From the NCBI RefSeq assembly GCF_005146945.1, contig NZ_SWMS01000002.1:62001-126000 (forward strand): DNA of 64,000 bases, given 5' to 3'. This stretch comes from Prauserella endophytica. Its GTDB lineage: Bacteria; Actinomycetota; Actinomycetes; Mycobacteriales; Pseudonocardiaceae. This document shows positions 8,907 to 17,562 of this stretch, one piece after another (position 1 is the stretch's first letter; every line of letters starts with the position of its first letter). A program made the translations under genes and the position numbers. The notes under the pieces were generated by a model. That model was given only the letters and a program-made list of their open reading frames with translations, made no database searches and was not told where the DNA came from.

Positions 8907-10175
8907 ATGGCTGAAACGGCGCCCGGATACCTGTTGCGAGACTGCACGGTCGTCGACTCGCTCGCCGAGGCTCCCCTCCAGAACGCCGCCGTGTGGGTCG
9001 AGGGCGACCGGATCAAGGAGGTGGGCACGGACCCCGATCTCGGCGCCCGAGCCCGATCGGCGGGCTGCGTGGAGCTGGACCTTGCCGGGGCGTATGTCAC
9101 GCCAGGCCTGATCAACATGCACACGCATTTCTCGCTGTCCCTGCCCGGCGCGCTCGGGGAACGCGTCAAGCGCATGGGCCCGCATGACCTCGCGCTCTAC
9201 ATGGCCGACGGCGCTCGGCGTACCCTCCACAGTGGAGTCACGACGGTGCGGTGTGTCGGCGAGAAGGACCACGCCGACTTCGCGCTGCGCACGGCGGTCG
9301 ATTCCGGATTCGTCCCGGGTCCGCGCATCTTCACCGCGGGCCGGGCGCTGACCTGTACCGGCGGGCACGGTCACGGGTCGTCGGGCGCGTTCGAGTGTGA
9401 CGGCGCCACGGAGTTCCGCCGGGGCGTGCGCACGCAGATCAAGGCCGGCGCCGACCTGATCAAGGTGATGATCTCCGGCGGCATCTCGGGCAGGCACGAG
9501 GCCATCGACACCCGGCAGGTGACCACGGACGAGCTGTCCGCCGTCATAGCCACCGCCCACGAGTGGGGCCGGAAGGTGACGGCCCACGCGGGTCCGTGGC
9601 CGGTGATCCGGGAAGCGGTGGAGCTCGGGCTGGACTGCGTCGAGCACGGCTACGAGCTGACCAGGGAACTGACCGGCCTCATGGCCGAGCGCGGCTGCGC
9701 CTACGTCCCGACGCTCGTGGTGACACGGTGCAAGGAGTTCTTCGACGAGCTCGGCGTTCCGGAGTGGATGCAGCAGCGTTCCCTCGGTGCGGGGGAGCGG
9801 CACCTGCAGAGTTACGGGTGGGCGCTGGAGGCCGGGGTCGAGGTGCTGCTCGGCAGTGACATGCCGCCGTTCTGGCGGTTCGAGGGCACCAGCGCCGCCG
9901 TGCGGGAACTGGAGTACATGGCTTACGGAGGGCTCGGGGCCCGCGAGGCGCTGCGCGCGGCGACGATCGCGCCCGCGCGCTGGCTGGACGCCGACGACGT
10001 GCTGGGCTCGGTCACCGAGGGCAAGTACGCGGACCTGCTCGTCCTGGAACAGGACCCGCTCGCGGACACCTCGGCGTTCCGGTCGATCTCGATGGTCCTC
10101 AAGGGAGGCGAGGTGGTCCGGGACGACCGGGCCCGTGCGGTGGCGGCGCGAAGGGAGCCCGCCGCACTCGGGTAG
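8907..10175 (+). CDS. Imidazolonepropionase-like amidohydrolase
   Basis: A 422-aa amidohydrolase with the metal motif NMHTHFSLS after VTPGLI, a lysine-containing LIKVMISGGIS strand, later histidines in VTAHAGPW and VEHGYEL, and GSDMPPFW near the C-terminus. The pattern matches the imidazolonepropionase-related/prolidase-like group acting on cyclic amides or peptides. It starts 50 bp after the first amidohydrolase gene with AAGGAG eight nucleotides or less upstream of ATG 8907, so the two are probably cotranscribed. Its stop abuts the stop of the convergent regulator gene with no intervening base. Substrate unknown. Confidence 0.8.
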   Translation: MAETAPGYLLRDCTVVDSLAEAPLQNAAVWVEGDRIKEVGTDPDLGARARSAGCVELDLAGAYVTPGLINMHTHFSLSLPGALGERVKRMGPHDLALYMADGARRTLHSGVTTVRCVGEKDHADFALRTAVDSGFVPGPRIFTAGRALTCTGGHGHGSSGAFECDGATEFRRGVRTQIKAGADLIKVMISGGISGRHEAIDTRQVTTDELSAVIATAHEWGRKVTAHAGPWPVIREAVELGLDCVEHGYELTRELTGLMAERGCAYVPTLVVTRCKEFFDELGVPEWMQQRSLGAGERHLQSYGWALEAGVEVLLGSDMPPFWRFEGTSAAVRELEYMAYGGLGAREALRAATIAPARWLDADDVLGSVTEGKYADLLVLEQDPLADTSAFRSISMVLKGGEVVRDDRARAVAARREPAALG

Positions 10176-10709
10176 TCACGGATTCGGCGGCGTCACGGAC
10201 ACGACGAACTCGGCGGGCCGGTTTCCCGTATTGACGTAGCGGTGGGGCAGCCGGGAGTCGAACGTGACGCTCTCGCCTTTGTCCAGCGTGTACGTGCCGC
10301 CGCCGACCTCGACCGTGATCGTGCCCTCCAGCACGAGCGCGCACTCCGTCGACGCGTGGCCCCACGGCTCGTCGCAGGTCGCCTCACCGGGGGCGAGCTG
10401 GCCGAGTAGCACCTCCAGGTCACCGCGCCCCGGGGTGAGCCGGTCGTAGAGGAGGTGGCCGTTGGACCGGCGCAGCTGTGGCCGGTGGCCGGGCCGCGTG
10501 ACGTGCACGGCGGGCGCGTCGTCGGAGAACATCTCCGCCAGCGACGTACCGAAGGCGCCGGCGAGCTTGCGGATCGTGGTCAGGCTCGGGTCGGTGGCGC
10601 CGTTCTCGATCTGGCTCAGCAGGCCGGGAGTGACCTCGATGCGCGCCGCCAGTTGCCGCAGCGTCAGCCCGCGCTCCTTGCGCAGATCCCGGATCCGGTT
10701 GCCGAGCAC
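10176..10709 (-). CDS. XRE-family regulator with C-terminal cupin sensor domain
   Basis: A 177-aa protein: helix-turn-helix at residues ~5-60 (LTLRQLAARIEVTPGLLSQI) followed by a small cupin at ~105-170 (WGHASTECALVLEGTITVEV, then LPHRYVNTG). XRE-cupin proteins usually repress or activate adjacent catabolic and transport genes in response to a small molecule bound in the cupin. It is flanked by the amidohydrolase pair and by the divergent ABC transporter operon, each preceded by the same 14-base motif, so it most likely controls both. Start is GTG 10709 behind AAGGACG. Confidence 0.88.
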   Translation of the reverse strand: MLGNRIRDLRKERGLTLRQLAARIEVTPGLLSQIENGATDPSLTTIRKLAGAFGTSLAEMFSDDAPAVHVTRPGHRPQLRRSNGHLLYDRLTPGRGDLEVLLGQLAPGEATCDEPWGHASTECALVLEGTITVEVGGGTYTLDKGESVTFDSRLPHRYVNTGNRPAEFVVSVTPPNP

Positions 10710-10809
10710 GTGTTCGCCGTCCTTTCGCTGGTGCGATTGTCCGATAGTGCCCTATTCGGAGGGAACCGCGGAGCTTTCGACGCTAGTTTACTGAAGATAA
10801 ACAACAGTA

Positions 10810-10823
10810 CATCTTGACTATAC
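10810..10823 (+). promoter_or_regulatory. Putative operator copy 2 (CATCTTGACTATAC) between the XRE-cupin regulator and the ABC importer
   Basis: Exact second copy of the 14-base motif at 7174-7187, placed in the 170-bp divergent gap. The preceding AT-rich segment also holds AAGAT (10795-10799) facing ATCTT (10811-10815), an inverted pair. On the minus strand the motif contains TATAGT, a possible -10 for the regulator gene, which would allow autoregulation. Function is inferred. Confidence 0.55.
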
Positions 10824-10879
10824 TTCCGTGGCGGGTTTGACTCCGGTATCTCCGCTCGGCGAACTCTTCCGGAGGAAAC

Positions 10880-12496
10880 ATGCCCCGTCGGTTCCGAGTC
10901 CCCGCCCGGCGCCGTCTCCTGCTCGCCGCCGTGTCCCTTGCCGCCGTCGTCACCTGCGTGCTGAGCGCGTGCACGGCAGGCCGGGCCGGTTCGGCGGCGA
11001 GAGACAACACGCTCGTCGTCGACACGTCCTTTGTGTACAAGACACTCGACCCCGGGCTGGTGTACGAGCAGACCGGCTACCTCGCCGTGCACGCCCTCTA
11101 CGAGTCCCTGCTCACTTTCGAGGGCGGCGACGTGACCGAGCCGAAGCCGGGCCTCGCGGAGTCGTACGAGGCTTCGCGGGACGCCACCCGATTCACCTTC
11201 ACCCTGCGCGAGAACGCAACGTTCTCCGACGGCACGCCCGTCACCTCGGAGGACGTCGAGTTCTCCCTGAACCGCCTCGTGAACCTCAAGGGCAGCGCGT
11301 CCGCGTACTTCGCCGGACTGGAGATCAGCGCTCCCGACGACCGTACGGTGGTGGTCACCTCGCCGACACCGAACCCGAACGTGCCCGTGCTCATGGCGAT
11401 GCCCGCCGCCTCCATCGTGAACGCGGACGTGGTCGCCGAGCACGGTGGACGTTCCGACGCCAGCGCCGCGAGCAAGGACCGCGCACAGTCCTATCTGGAC
11501 CGTGAGACCGCAGGCAGCGGACCCTACGTGCTCGAGCGGAACCAGCCCGGTGAGCAGCTGGTGCTCACAGCCAACGAGAACTACTGGGGTGACAAGCCCG
11601 GCTACTCCCGGGTGGTCATCCGCAACATGGAGGCACAGAACCAGAAGCTGACGCTGACCCGATCGTCGAGCCCGGAGATCGCGCTCGACATCGCCGGCAC
11701 GCTGCTCGAGGGGCTGCCGCCCTCGCTGAAGGTCTCGCAGCAGCCCGACACGGCGTACTTCTCGTTCGTGAACACCGATCCCGCGGTCTCGCCGGTGGGT
11801 TCGCGACCGGAGTTCGTCAGAGCGGTCCGCGCGGCGCTGGACTACCAGGGACTCGCCGAGCTGTTCGGCAGCCGCAGCGGGCCCGCGCGCGGGCTCATCG
11901 CGCCCGCGTACCCCGGCACGCTGCCGAAGGAGGAAACGCTCCGGCAGGACCTGCCCCTGGCCAGGAAGCTGCTGCGCGATGCGGGCATCACCAACCCGGC
12001 CATCGAGTTCATCTACCCGGCCATCACCTACCGCGGCGTCGACCTCGGCACGATCGCCACCAAGGTCCAGGGCGACGCGGCCAAGGCGGGCATCACCATC
12101 GACCTCAGGCCGCTGCCGCTGAACTCGTTCCTGGAGCAGTACCGCGGCGGCAAGGCCCAGATGGGCATGACCCCGCAGGCGCTGACCTACCCGAGGGCCG
12201 ACTCGATGGTCCGCGTGATGTCGCCGGGCGGCGTCAACGCCGAGCGCATGAACTGGACCGAGGACAACGCGTCCCCCGACGTGCTGTCCGCGACGGAGGA
12301 CTTCCTCGCAGCCACCACCGAAGAGCAACGCAACGCCGCCGTCGTGCGCTGGCAACACGCGATGTACCGCGACGCGCCGTACGTGTTGCTCGGCAACAAC
12401 TCGGGCACGGTCGTGAGCACGCCCGAGGTCACCGGAGCCGAGTACACGCCGGCAGGCTGGATCGTCGACCTGGCCGCCGTCCGGCCCGCCGCATGA
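10880..12496 (+). CDS. ABC transporter substrate-binding lipoprotein (SBP family 5, peptide/opine/nickel type)
   Basis: A 538-aa family 5 solute-binding protein. It has an arginine-rich N-terminus, a hydrophobic stretch and a lipobox LSAC with the lipidated cysteine at about residue 32, so it should be anchored outside the membrane. LDPGLVYEQTGYLAVHALYE and FTLRENATFSDGTPVTSEDV are typical of the family. GGAGGAAAC precedes ATG 10880. It is the first gene of a seven-gene unit with two permeases and two ATPases, the usual Opp/Dpp order. The ligand is unknown; the linked amidohydrolases suggest an amide or modified peptide. Confidence 0.9.
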   Translation: MPRRFRVPARRRLLLAAVSLAAVVTCVLSACTAGRAGSAARDNTLVVDTSFVYKTLDPGLVYEQTGYLAVHALYESLLTFEGGDVTEPKPGLAESYEASRDATRFTFTLRENATFSDGTPVTSEDVEFSLNRLVNLKGSASAYFAGLEISAPDDRTVVVTSPTPNPNVPVLMAMPAASIVNADVVAEHGGRSDASAASKDRAQSYLDRETAGSGPYVLERNQPGEQLVLTANENYWGDKPGYSRVVIRNMEAQNQKLTLTRSSSPEIALDIAGTLLEGLPPSLKVSQQPDTAYFSFVNTDPAVSPVGSRPEFVRAVRAALDYQGLAELFGSRSGPARGLIAPAYPGTLPKEETLRQDLPLARKLLRDAGITNPAIEFIYPAITYRGVDLGTIATKVQGDAAKAGITIDLRPLPLNSFLEQYRGGKAQMGMTPQALTYPRADSMVRVMSPGGVNAERMNWTEDNASPDVLSATEDFLAATTEEQRNAAVVRWQHAMYRDAPYVLLGNNSGTVVSTPEVTGAEYTPAGWIVDLAAVRPAA

Positions 12497-12521
12497 GCGC
12501 GCCGACCCGGGAGGAGAACCC

Positions 12522-13589
12522 GTGACCACACTGGAGACGAACGCGCCGCCCGCGCGGCGCCCGCGTGTCCCACCGATCGTGCGCTACCTCGCGCGACGGC
12601 TCGCGATCGCCGTGGGCCTGCTGTTCGGTTCGACGCTGATCGGTTTCCTGCTGGTGCAGGCCGTGCCCGGCGACCCCGTGGCAGCCAACCTGTCCGACGA
12701 GGCGCTCGGCGACCCGGCGGCGGTGGCGGCGTTCGAGGAGCGGTGGGGCCTCGACGAGCCGCTGCCCGTGCAGTACCTGACCTACCTCGGGAACCTCGTG
12801 CAGGGTGATCTCGGCACCTCGCAGCACACCGGCAGGCCCGTGCTCGAAGACCTCCTCGACCACATCCCCGCGACACTCGAGATCGCACTGCCCGCGATCG
12901 TGCTGTCGGTCCTGCTCGGCATCGGCATCGGCATGTTCGCCGCGCTGCGCCACGGCAAGGCGGCCGACCAGGCGGTGCGGGTCGGCTCGCTGCTGGGGCT
13001 GTCGACGCCGCCGTTCTGGCTGTCCCTGCTGGCGCTGTACCTGTTCTTCTTCGTGCTCGGCCTGTCGCCGGGCGGCGGTCGGCTCAGTCCCGAGTTCTCC
13101 CCGCCGCCCTCGGTCACCGGGCTCTATCCCGTGGACGCCCTGCTCGCCGGTGACCTGATGCTGGCCTGGGACGCCGTGCAGCACGCGGCACTGCCGGTGC
13201 TCGTGCTGACCCTCGTCACCACGGCGACGCTCGTCCGGTTCGTCCGCTCGGCACTGCTGGAGGTGCTCCGCAAGGACTACATCACGGCCGCACACGCCAA
13301 GGGCCTGCCGTCGCGCACCGTGCTGTTCCGGCACCTGCTGCGCGCCGGCCTCGTGCAGATCATGACGATGGCCGGGCTGACGTTCGCCTCGATGCTCGCC
13401 GGCACGGTGCTGATCGAGAGCGTCTTCGCCTGGCCTGGCCTCGGCAACTACGCCTACACCAGCGCCAGCGCGCTCGACCGGCCCGCGATCCTCGGCGTGA
13501 CCCTGTTCGTCGCCGCGACCTACATCCTGATCAACCTCGCCGTGGATCTGCTCTACGGCCTCGCCGACCCGAGGATCCGCCTCTCATGA
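12522..13589 (+). CDS. ABC transporter permease, DppB/OppB type
   Basis: A 355-aa inner-membrane permease with about six transmembrane segments, beginning with a helix at ~residues 25-45 (AVGLLFGSTLIGFLLVQAVP). The binding-protein-dependent transport motif appears near residue 250 (YITAAHAKGLPSRTVLFRH), which docks onto the ATPase. GTG 12522 follows GGGAGGAG. It lies 25 bp after the binding protein gene and its stop overlaps the next permease start by 4 bp. Confidence 0.9.
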   Translation: MTTLETNAPPARRPRVPPIVRYLARRLAIAVGLLFGSTLIGFLLVQAVPGDPVAANLSDEALGDPAAVAAFEERWGLDEPLPVQYLTYLGNLVQGDLGTSQHTGRPVLEDLLDHIPATLEIALPAIVLSVLLGIGIGMFAALRHGKAADQAVRVGSLLGLSTPPFWLSLLALYLFFFVLGLSPGGGRLSPEFSPPPSVTGLYPVDALLAGDLMLAWDAVQHAALPVLVLTLVTTATLVRFVRSALLEVLRKDYITAAHAKGLPSRTVLFRHLLRAGLVQIMTMAGLTFASMLAGTVLIESVFAWPGLGNYAYTSASALDRPAILGVTLFVAATYILINLAVDLLYGLADPRIRLS

Positions 13590-14446
13590 CAGCGACCGTC
13601 CTGCCCCGGATCGGGGGCCGAACCCGGCGGCACCGCGTATGGCGCCAGCCCGTCGTGGTCACCGCACTCGTCGTGCTCGCCACGTGGCTCGCCGTGGCCG
13701 TACTGGCGGGCTGGCTCAGCCCCTACGACCCGCTCGCGCAGAGCGCCGACATCTACGCACCGCCGTCGGCGGCACACCCGTTCGGCACCGACGAGCTTGG
13801 CCGTGACGTGCTCAGCCGCGTGCTGCACGGCGCCCGGTTGTCCATCCCGCTCGCGCTCGCGATCGTCGCCGGAGCGCTGCTGGTGGGCGGCCTGCTCGGC
13901 CTCATCGCCGGTTACCTCGGCCGGGTCGCCGACGAGATCATCATGCGCGTCACCGACCTGGTGTTCGCGTTCCCGCAGATCATCCTCGCGATGGCGGTCA
14001 CAGCCGCGTTCGGACCGAGCGCGACCAACGCCGTGCTGGCGCTGGTGATCGTGTCGTGGCCGGTGTACGCGCGGGTCATCCGCGGCGCCGTGCTGAGCAT
14101 CCGCGGCGAGAACTACCTGTCCGCCGCCCGGATGCTCGGCGTCGGGCCGGTGACGGTGCTCCGCCGCGACGTCATCCCGAACAGTGTCGGGCCCGCCATC
14201 GTGCTCGCCACGCTCGAGCTTGGCAACGCGGTGTTGCTCCTCGCCGGGCTGTCGTTCCTCGGTCTCGGCCCGCGCCCGCCGGCGCCGGAGTGGGGAGCGA
14301 TGGTGGCGCTCGGCTCCAACGACATCAGCATGTGGTGGGTCAGCGTGTTCCCCGGCCTGGCGATCCTGACCGTCGTGCTGGCGTGCAACATCCTGGGCGA
14401 CGCCATCCGCGACCGGTTCGACTCCAACCTCGTGGGAGGGCGCTGA
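13586..14446 (+). CDS. ABC transporter permease, DppC/OppC type
   Basis: A 286-aa permease partner of the DppB-like protein. HPFGTDELGRDVLSRVLHGA is the periplasmic signature of DppC proteins, and the EAA-type loop is visible at YLSAARMLGVGPVTVLRRDV. Hydrophobic segments are spread over residues ~20-45 and 85-270. The ATG overlaps the upstream stop by 4 bp; the following ATPase gene begins one base after its stop codon. Confidence 0.9.
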   Translation: MTATVLPRIGGRTRRHRVWRQPVVVTALVVLATWLAVAVLAGWLSPYDPLAQSADIYAPPSAAHPFGTDELGRDVLSRVLHGARLSIPLALAIVAGALLVGGLLGLIAGYLGRVADEIIMRVTDLVFAFPQIILAMAVTAAFGPSATNAVLALVIVSWPVYARVIRGAVLSIRGENYLSAARMLGVGPVTVLRRDVIPNSVGPAIVLATLELGNAVLLLAGLSFLGLGPRPPAPEWGAMVALGSNDISMWWVSVFPGLAILTVVLACNILGDAIRDRFDSNLVGGR

Positions 14447-14447
14447 C

Positions 14448-15248
14448 ATGAGCGACGAACTGCTCGCCGTCGAACACCTCGCGGTGAGCCTGCCCGGACC
14501 GGACGGCCCGGTGCCGGTGCTCAACGACGTCTCGCTGACCGTCCGGCGCGGACAGATCGTCGGCATCGCGGGGGAGAGCGGCTCGGGCAAGAGCATGACC
14601 GCCCGTACCTTGCTCGACCTGCTGCCCGCCGGAGCCGAGGTGTCCGGCACGCTGCGGTTCGACGGTGCCGAGCTCGACCACCGAGACCGCAAGGCGATGC
14701 ACGCGCTGCGCGGGCACGGCATCGCGATGGTGTTCCAGGACCCCACCGCCGCACTGCATCCGATGCTCAGCATCGGCAGGCAGCTCACCGAGCACACGCG
14801 CGTGCACCTGGGCCTCACCCGCACGCAGGCGAAGGCGCAGGCCGTCGAGCTGCTGGAGCAGGTGCGCCTGCCAGACCCCGAGCGCGCGCTGCGGTCGTAC
14901 CCGCACCAGTTCTCCGGCGGGCAGTTGCAGCGCATCGCCATCGCCTCCGCGCTCGCCGCCCGGCCGAGGCTGCTGATCGCGGACGAGCCGACGACCGCGC
15001 TCGACGTCACGGTGCAGGCGGGGATCCTCGCGCTGCTGGACTCCCTGCGCTCCGAGTTCGAGCTGAGCGTCCTGTTCATCACCCACGACCTCGGCGTGCT
15101 GGCCTCGCTCGCGACACACACGTGCGTGTTCCAGAACGGCCGGGTCGTCGAGTCGGCGCCGACCGCGCAGCTGCTGCGCTCGCCCGGCCACCCCTACACC
15201 CGCGCGCTGCTCGCGGAGCGCGCCGAGACGGCGGAGGTGCCGCGATGA
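14448..15248 (+). CDS. ABC transporter ATP-binding protein, DppD type
   Basis: A 266-aa nucleotide-binding domain with Walker A GESGSGKS, signature FSGGQLQR, Walker B LLIADEPTTALD and a switch histidine in LFITHDLGVL. It energises uptake together with the next gene. It is shorter than typical DppD (~320 aa) because the C-terminal oligopeptide/dipeptide extension is missing after LLRSPGHPYTRALL, while the partner ATPase retains it. Confidence 0.9.
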   Translation: MSDELLAVEHLAVSLPGPDGPVPVLNDVSLTVRRGQIVGIAGESGSGKSMTARTLLDLLPAGAEVSGTLRFDGAELDHRDRKAMHALRGHGIAMVFQDPTAALHPMLSIGRQLTEHTRVHLGLTRTQAKAQAVELLEQVRLPDPERALRSYPHQFSGGQLQRIAIASALAARPRLLIADEPTTALDVTVQAGILALLDSLRSEFELSVLFITHDLGVLASLATHTCVFQNGRVVESAPTAQLLRSPGHPYTRALLAERAETAEVPR

Positions 15249-16195
15249 CCCTGCTGGAGCTGACCGACATCGCCGTCGAGCACCGTGCGCCGGGCCGCGG
15301 GCGGGTCCGCGCCGTCGACGGTGTGTCGCTGGACGTCCGGTCCGGCGAGATCGTCGGTCTGGTGGGCGAGTCGGGGTGCGGCAAGTCCTCGCTCGCGAGG
15401 GTCGCGGCGGGACTGTCCGCGCCAACGGGCGGCGACGTGCGGCTGCGCGGCGAGCACGTCACGCCACTGGGCAGGCGCAGGCGAAGGCGTGCCGAGATCG
15501 GTCTGCAGATGGTGTTCCAGAACCCGTACTCGTCGCTCAACCCGCGGCGCACGGTGCTGAGCCAGCTGCTGGACGGCGTGCCACCAGACGTCGGGCGCGG
15601 GCCGGAGCGGGAGCGGTACGCGCTCGACCAGCTCACCCGCGTCGGGCTCGACGAGTCGGCCGCGACCCGGTTCCCGCACCAGTTCTCGGGAGGGCAGCTG
15701 CAGCGCATCGCGATCGCCCGCGCGCTGGCGGCCCGCCCGCACGTGCTCATCGCGGACGAGCCGGTGACCGCGCTCGACGTGTCGTCGCAGGCACAGGTGG
15801 TGGACGTGCTCTCCCAGCTGGTGCGCGGGCTGGACGTCGGGATGCTGTTCATCTCGCACGACCTCGCGCTGGTGCGCAGGCTCGCCGACGTGACCGCCGT
15901 GATGTACCTCGGCAGGATCGTCGAGACCGGGCCGACCGAGCGGCTGTGGCGGGAGCCGAAGCATCCGTACACGCGGGCGCTGATCGACGCGATCCCCAGC
16001 GCGGACCCGGACGCCGGGCTGCCGCGCGCGCTCGCGGGTGAGGTCGGCGACCCCGCCGCCGTGCGCACCGGGTGCCGGTTCCGGGCCCGGTGCCCGCAGG
16101 CGTTCGCCGCCTGCGCCGAGGAACCGGAACTCGCGGGCGAGGACCACACGGTCGCCTGCTGGCTGGAGGCCGACGACACGGGAAGGGCAGCATGA
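15245..16195 (+). CDS. ABC transporter ATP-binding protein, DppF type
   Basis: A 316-aa ATPase with Walker A GESGCGKS, signature FSGGQLQR, Walker B LIADEPVTALD and the C-terminal oligopeptide-transport extension carrying cysteines (GCRFRARCPQAFAAC) that in related transporters can bind an iron-sulfur cluster. It overlaps the upstream ATPase gene and the downstream TIGR04076 gene by 4 bp each, showing one translationally coupled operon. Confidence 0.9.
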   Translation: MTLLELTDIAVEHRAPGRGRVRAVDGVSLDVRSGEIVGLVGESGCGKSSLARVAAGLSAPTGGDVRLRGEHVTPLGRRRRRRAEIGLQMVFQNPYSSLNPRRTVLSQLLDGVPPDVGRGPERERYALDQLTRVGLDESAATRFPHQFSGGQLQRIAIARALAARPHVLIADEPVTALDVSSQAQVVDVLSQLVRGLDVGMLFISHDLALVRRLADVTAVMYLGRIVETGPTERLWREPKHPYTRALIDAIPSADPDAGLPRALAGEVGDPAAVRTGCRFRARCPQAFAACAEEPELAGEDHTVACWLEADDTGRAA

Positions 16196-16512
16196 CACAA
16201 CCGGACATGAGCTTGTGGGACCTGCGGGTGACCGTCGAACGCATCGAGGGGCGCTCGGTGTGCGGGATGGAGGTCGGCGACTACTTCGAGCTGACCAACA
16301 GCGCGGAGCTGCGCATCCCCGAGGGCAAGCACTTCTGCGTCTACGCTCTGCAGGCCGCGCTGCCGTTGCTGCCCGCGAAACAGCGCGATCTGCCCGAGGG
16401 CGACTGGCTTGAACGGGACTGTCACGTCGCCTGCCCGGACCCCGAGGAGCGGCTCGTCATGCGCGTCGACCGGACACGGCGGTGCGCCCTGAACTCCGGC
16501 GACCTGACATGA
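16192..16512 (+). CDS. TIGR04076-family protein of unknown function
   Basis: A 106-aa soluble protein resembling the TIGR04076 family: VTVERIEGRSVCGMEVGDYF near the start, IPEGKHFCVYALQAALPLLPA in the middle and a cysteine-containing VACPDPEERLVMRV near the end. Family members occur beside flavoenzymes and oxidoreductases in anaerobes and actinomycetes but have no assigned reaction. Its 4-bp overlaps with the ATPase gene before it and the flavin monooxygenase gene after it tie it to import and oxidation of the same compound. Three cysteines could bind a metal; this is only a possibility. Confidence 0.75.
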   Translation: MTQPDMSLWDLRVTVERIEGRSVCGMEVGDYFELTNSAELRIPEGKHFCVYALQAALPLLPAKQRDLPEGDWLERDCHVACPDPEERLVMRVDRTRRCALNSGDLT

Positions 16513-17525
16513 GGGACGTGGAGATCGGGCTCGGCCTGCAGAGCAACCTCTCGTTCGCTGAGTACGCGCGGCTCGCGACGGCCGCCGAGGCCCACGGCAT
16601 CGACGTGCTCAGCGTGTTCGCGGATCTGCTGTTCCAGCCGCCGCTGCCCGCGCTGCTGGAGATGGCGAGGGTCACCGACCGGGTGCGTCTCGGCGCCGCC
16701 TGCTGGAACCCGTACTCGATGCACCCGTACGAGATCGCCGGCCAGCTCGCGGCGCTCGACGCCGCGTCCGACGGGCGCGCGTATCTCGGCCTGGCGCGGG
16801 GAACCTGGCTGGGTGACATCGGGCTCACCCAGCCGCGGCCGCTCGCCCACCTGCGCGAGGCGGTGGAGTTCATCTACCGGCTGCTCGCCGGCGACGGTGC
16901 CGGATTCCGGGGGGAGGTCTTCGAGCTGACCCCCGGCGTCGCCCTGCGGTACGAGACCCAGCGGGCCGACCCGCCGTTGTTGATCGGCGCGTGGGGCCCG
17001 CGTGCCGTCGCGATGGCGGGCTCGCTCGCCCACGAGATCAAGATCGGCGGCACCGCGAACCCCGCGATGCTGCCGGTGATGCGGGCGCGGCTCCGACCGG
17101 GAGAGCGGGCGGCGGGACGAGAACCGGGCGAGGTGCGCATTGTCGTCGGCGCGGTCACGGTCGTTGACCTCGACGGCGCGGCGGCGCGACGCCGCGCGCG
17201 CCGGGAGGTCGCCATGTACCTCGGTGTCGTCGGTGACCTCGATCCCACGGTCGACGTACCGCACGAACTGCTCGCCGAGATCAAGGCGCGCGTCGCTGCC
17301 GGCGATCACGACGGCGCCGGATCCCTGATCCCCGACGAGCTGCTGGATCTGTTCGCCTTCTCCGGCACGCCCGACCAGGTCGCCGCGCAGGCACAGCGGC
17401 TCATCGACGCGGGCGCCGCCCGCGTCGAGTTCGGCACCCCGCAGGGGCTCGACACCCAGCGCGGGATCGAGCTGATCGGGAACAGGGTGCTGCCCGCGCT
17501 CGACCGGTCGGCGGGGCGGGGATGA
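16509..17525 (+). CDS. LLM-class flavin-dependent oxidoreductase (luciferase-like / F420-type)
   Basis: A 338-aa TIM-barrel protein of the bacterial luciferase-like superfamily: VEIGLGLQSNLSFAEYARLA at the N-terminus, SDGRAYLGLARGTWLGDIGL in the flavin region and a C-terminal FSGTPDQVAAQAQRLIDAGA. Such proteins use FMNH2 or coenzyme F420; the sequence alone does not decide which. The ATG at 16509 overlaps the preceding stop by 4 bp; a start 27 bp upstream is possible but less coupled. It is the only oxidoreductase of the importer operon. Confidence 0.83.
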   Translation: MRDVEIGLGLQSNLSFAEYARLATAAEAHGIDVLSVFADLLFQPPLPALLEMARVTDRVRLGAACWNPYSMHPYEIAGQLAALDAASDGRAYLGLARGTWLGDIGLTQPRPLAHLREAVEFIYRLLAGDGAGFRGEVFELTPGVALRYETQRADPPLLIGAWGPRAVAMAGSLAHEIKIGGTANPAMLPVMRARLRPGERAAGREPGEVRIVVGAVTVVDLDGAAARRRARREVAMYLGVVGDLDPTVDVPHELLAEIKARVAAGDHDGAGSLIPDELLDLFAFSGTPDQVAAQAQRLIDAGAARVEFGTPQGLDTQRGIELIGNRVLPALDRSAGRG

Positions 17526-17562
17526 CGACGATGGTCACGACGACGCAGTGTGGGAGGCCGTG

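Noticed and set aside
10664-12529. 621-codon minus-strand frame opposite the substrate-binding protein gene
   Set aside because: It is antisense to a full-length lipoprotein gene with lipobox and good ribosome binding site, and its translation has no recognisable domain.
13553-15425. Long minus-strand frames opposite the ABC permease and ATPase genes
   Set aside because: Ser/Arg-rich translations without motifs; the plus strand holds the transporter genes with Walker motifs.
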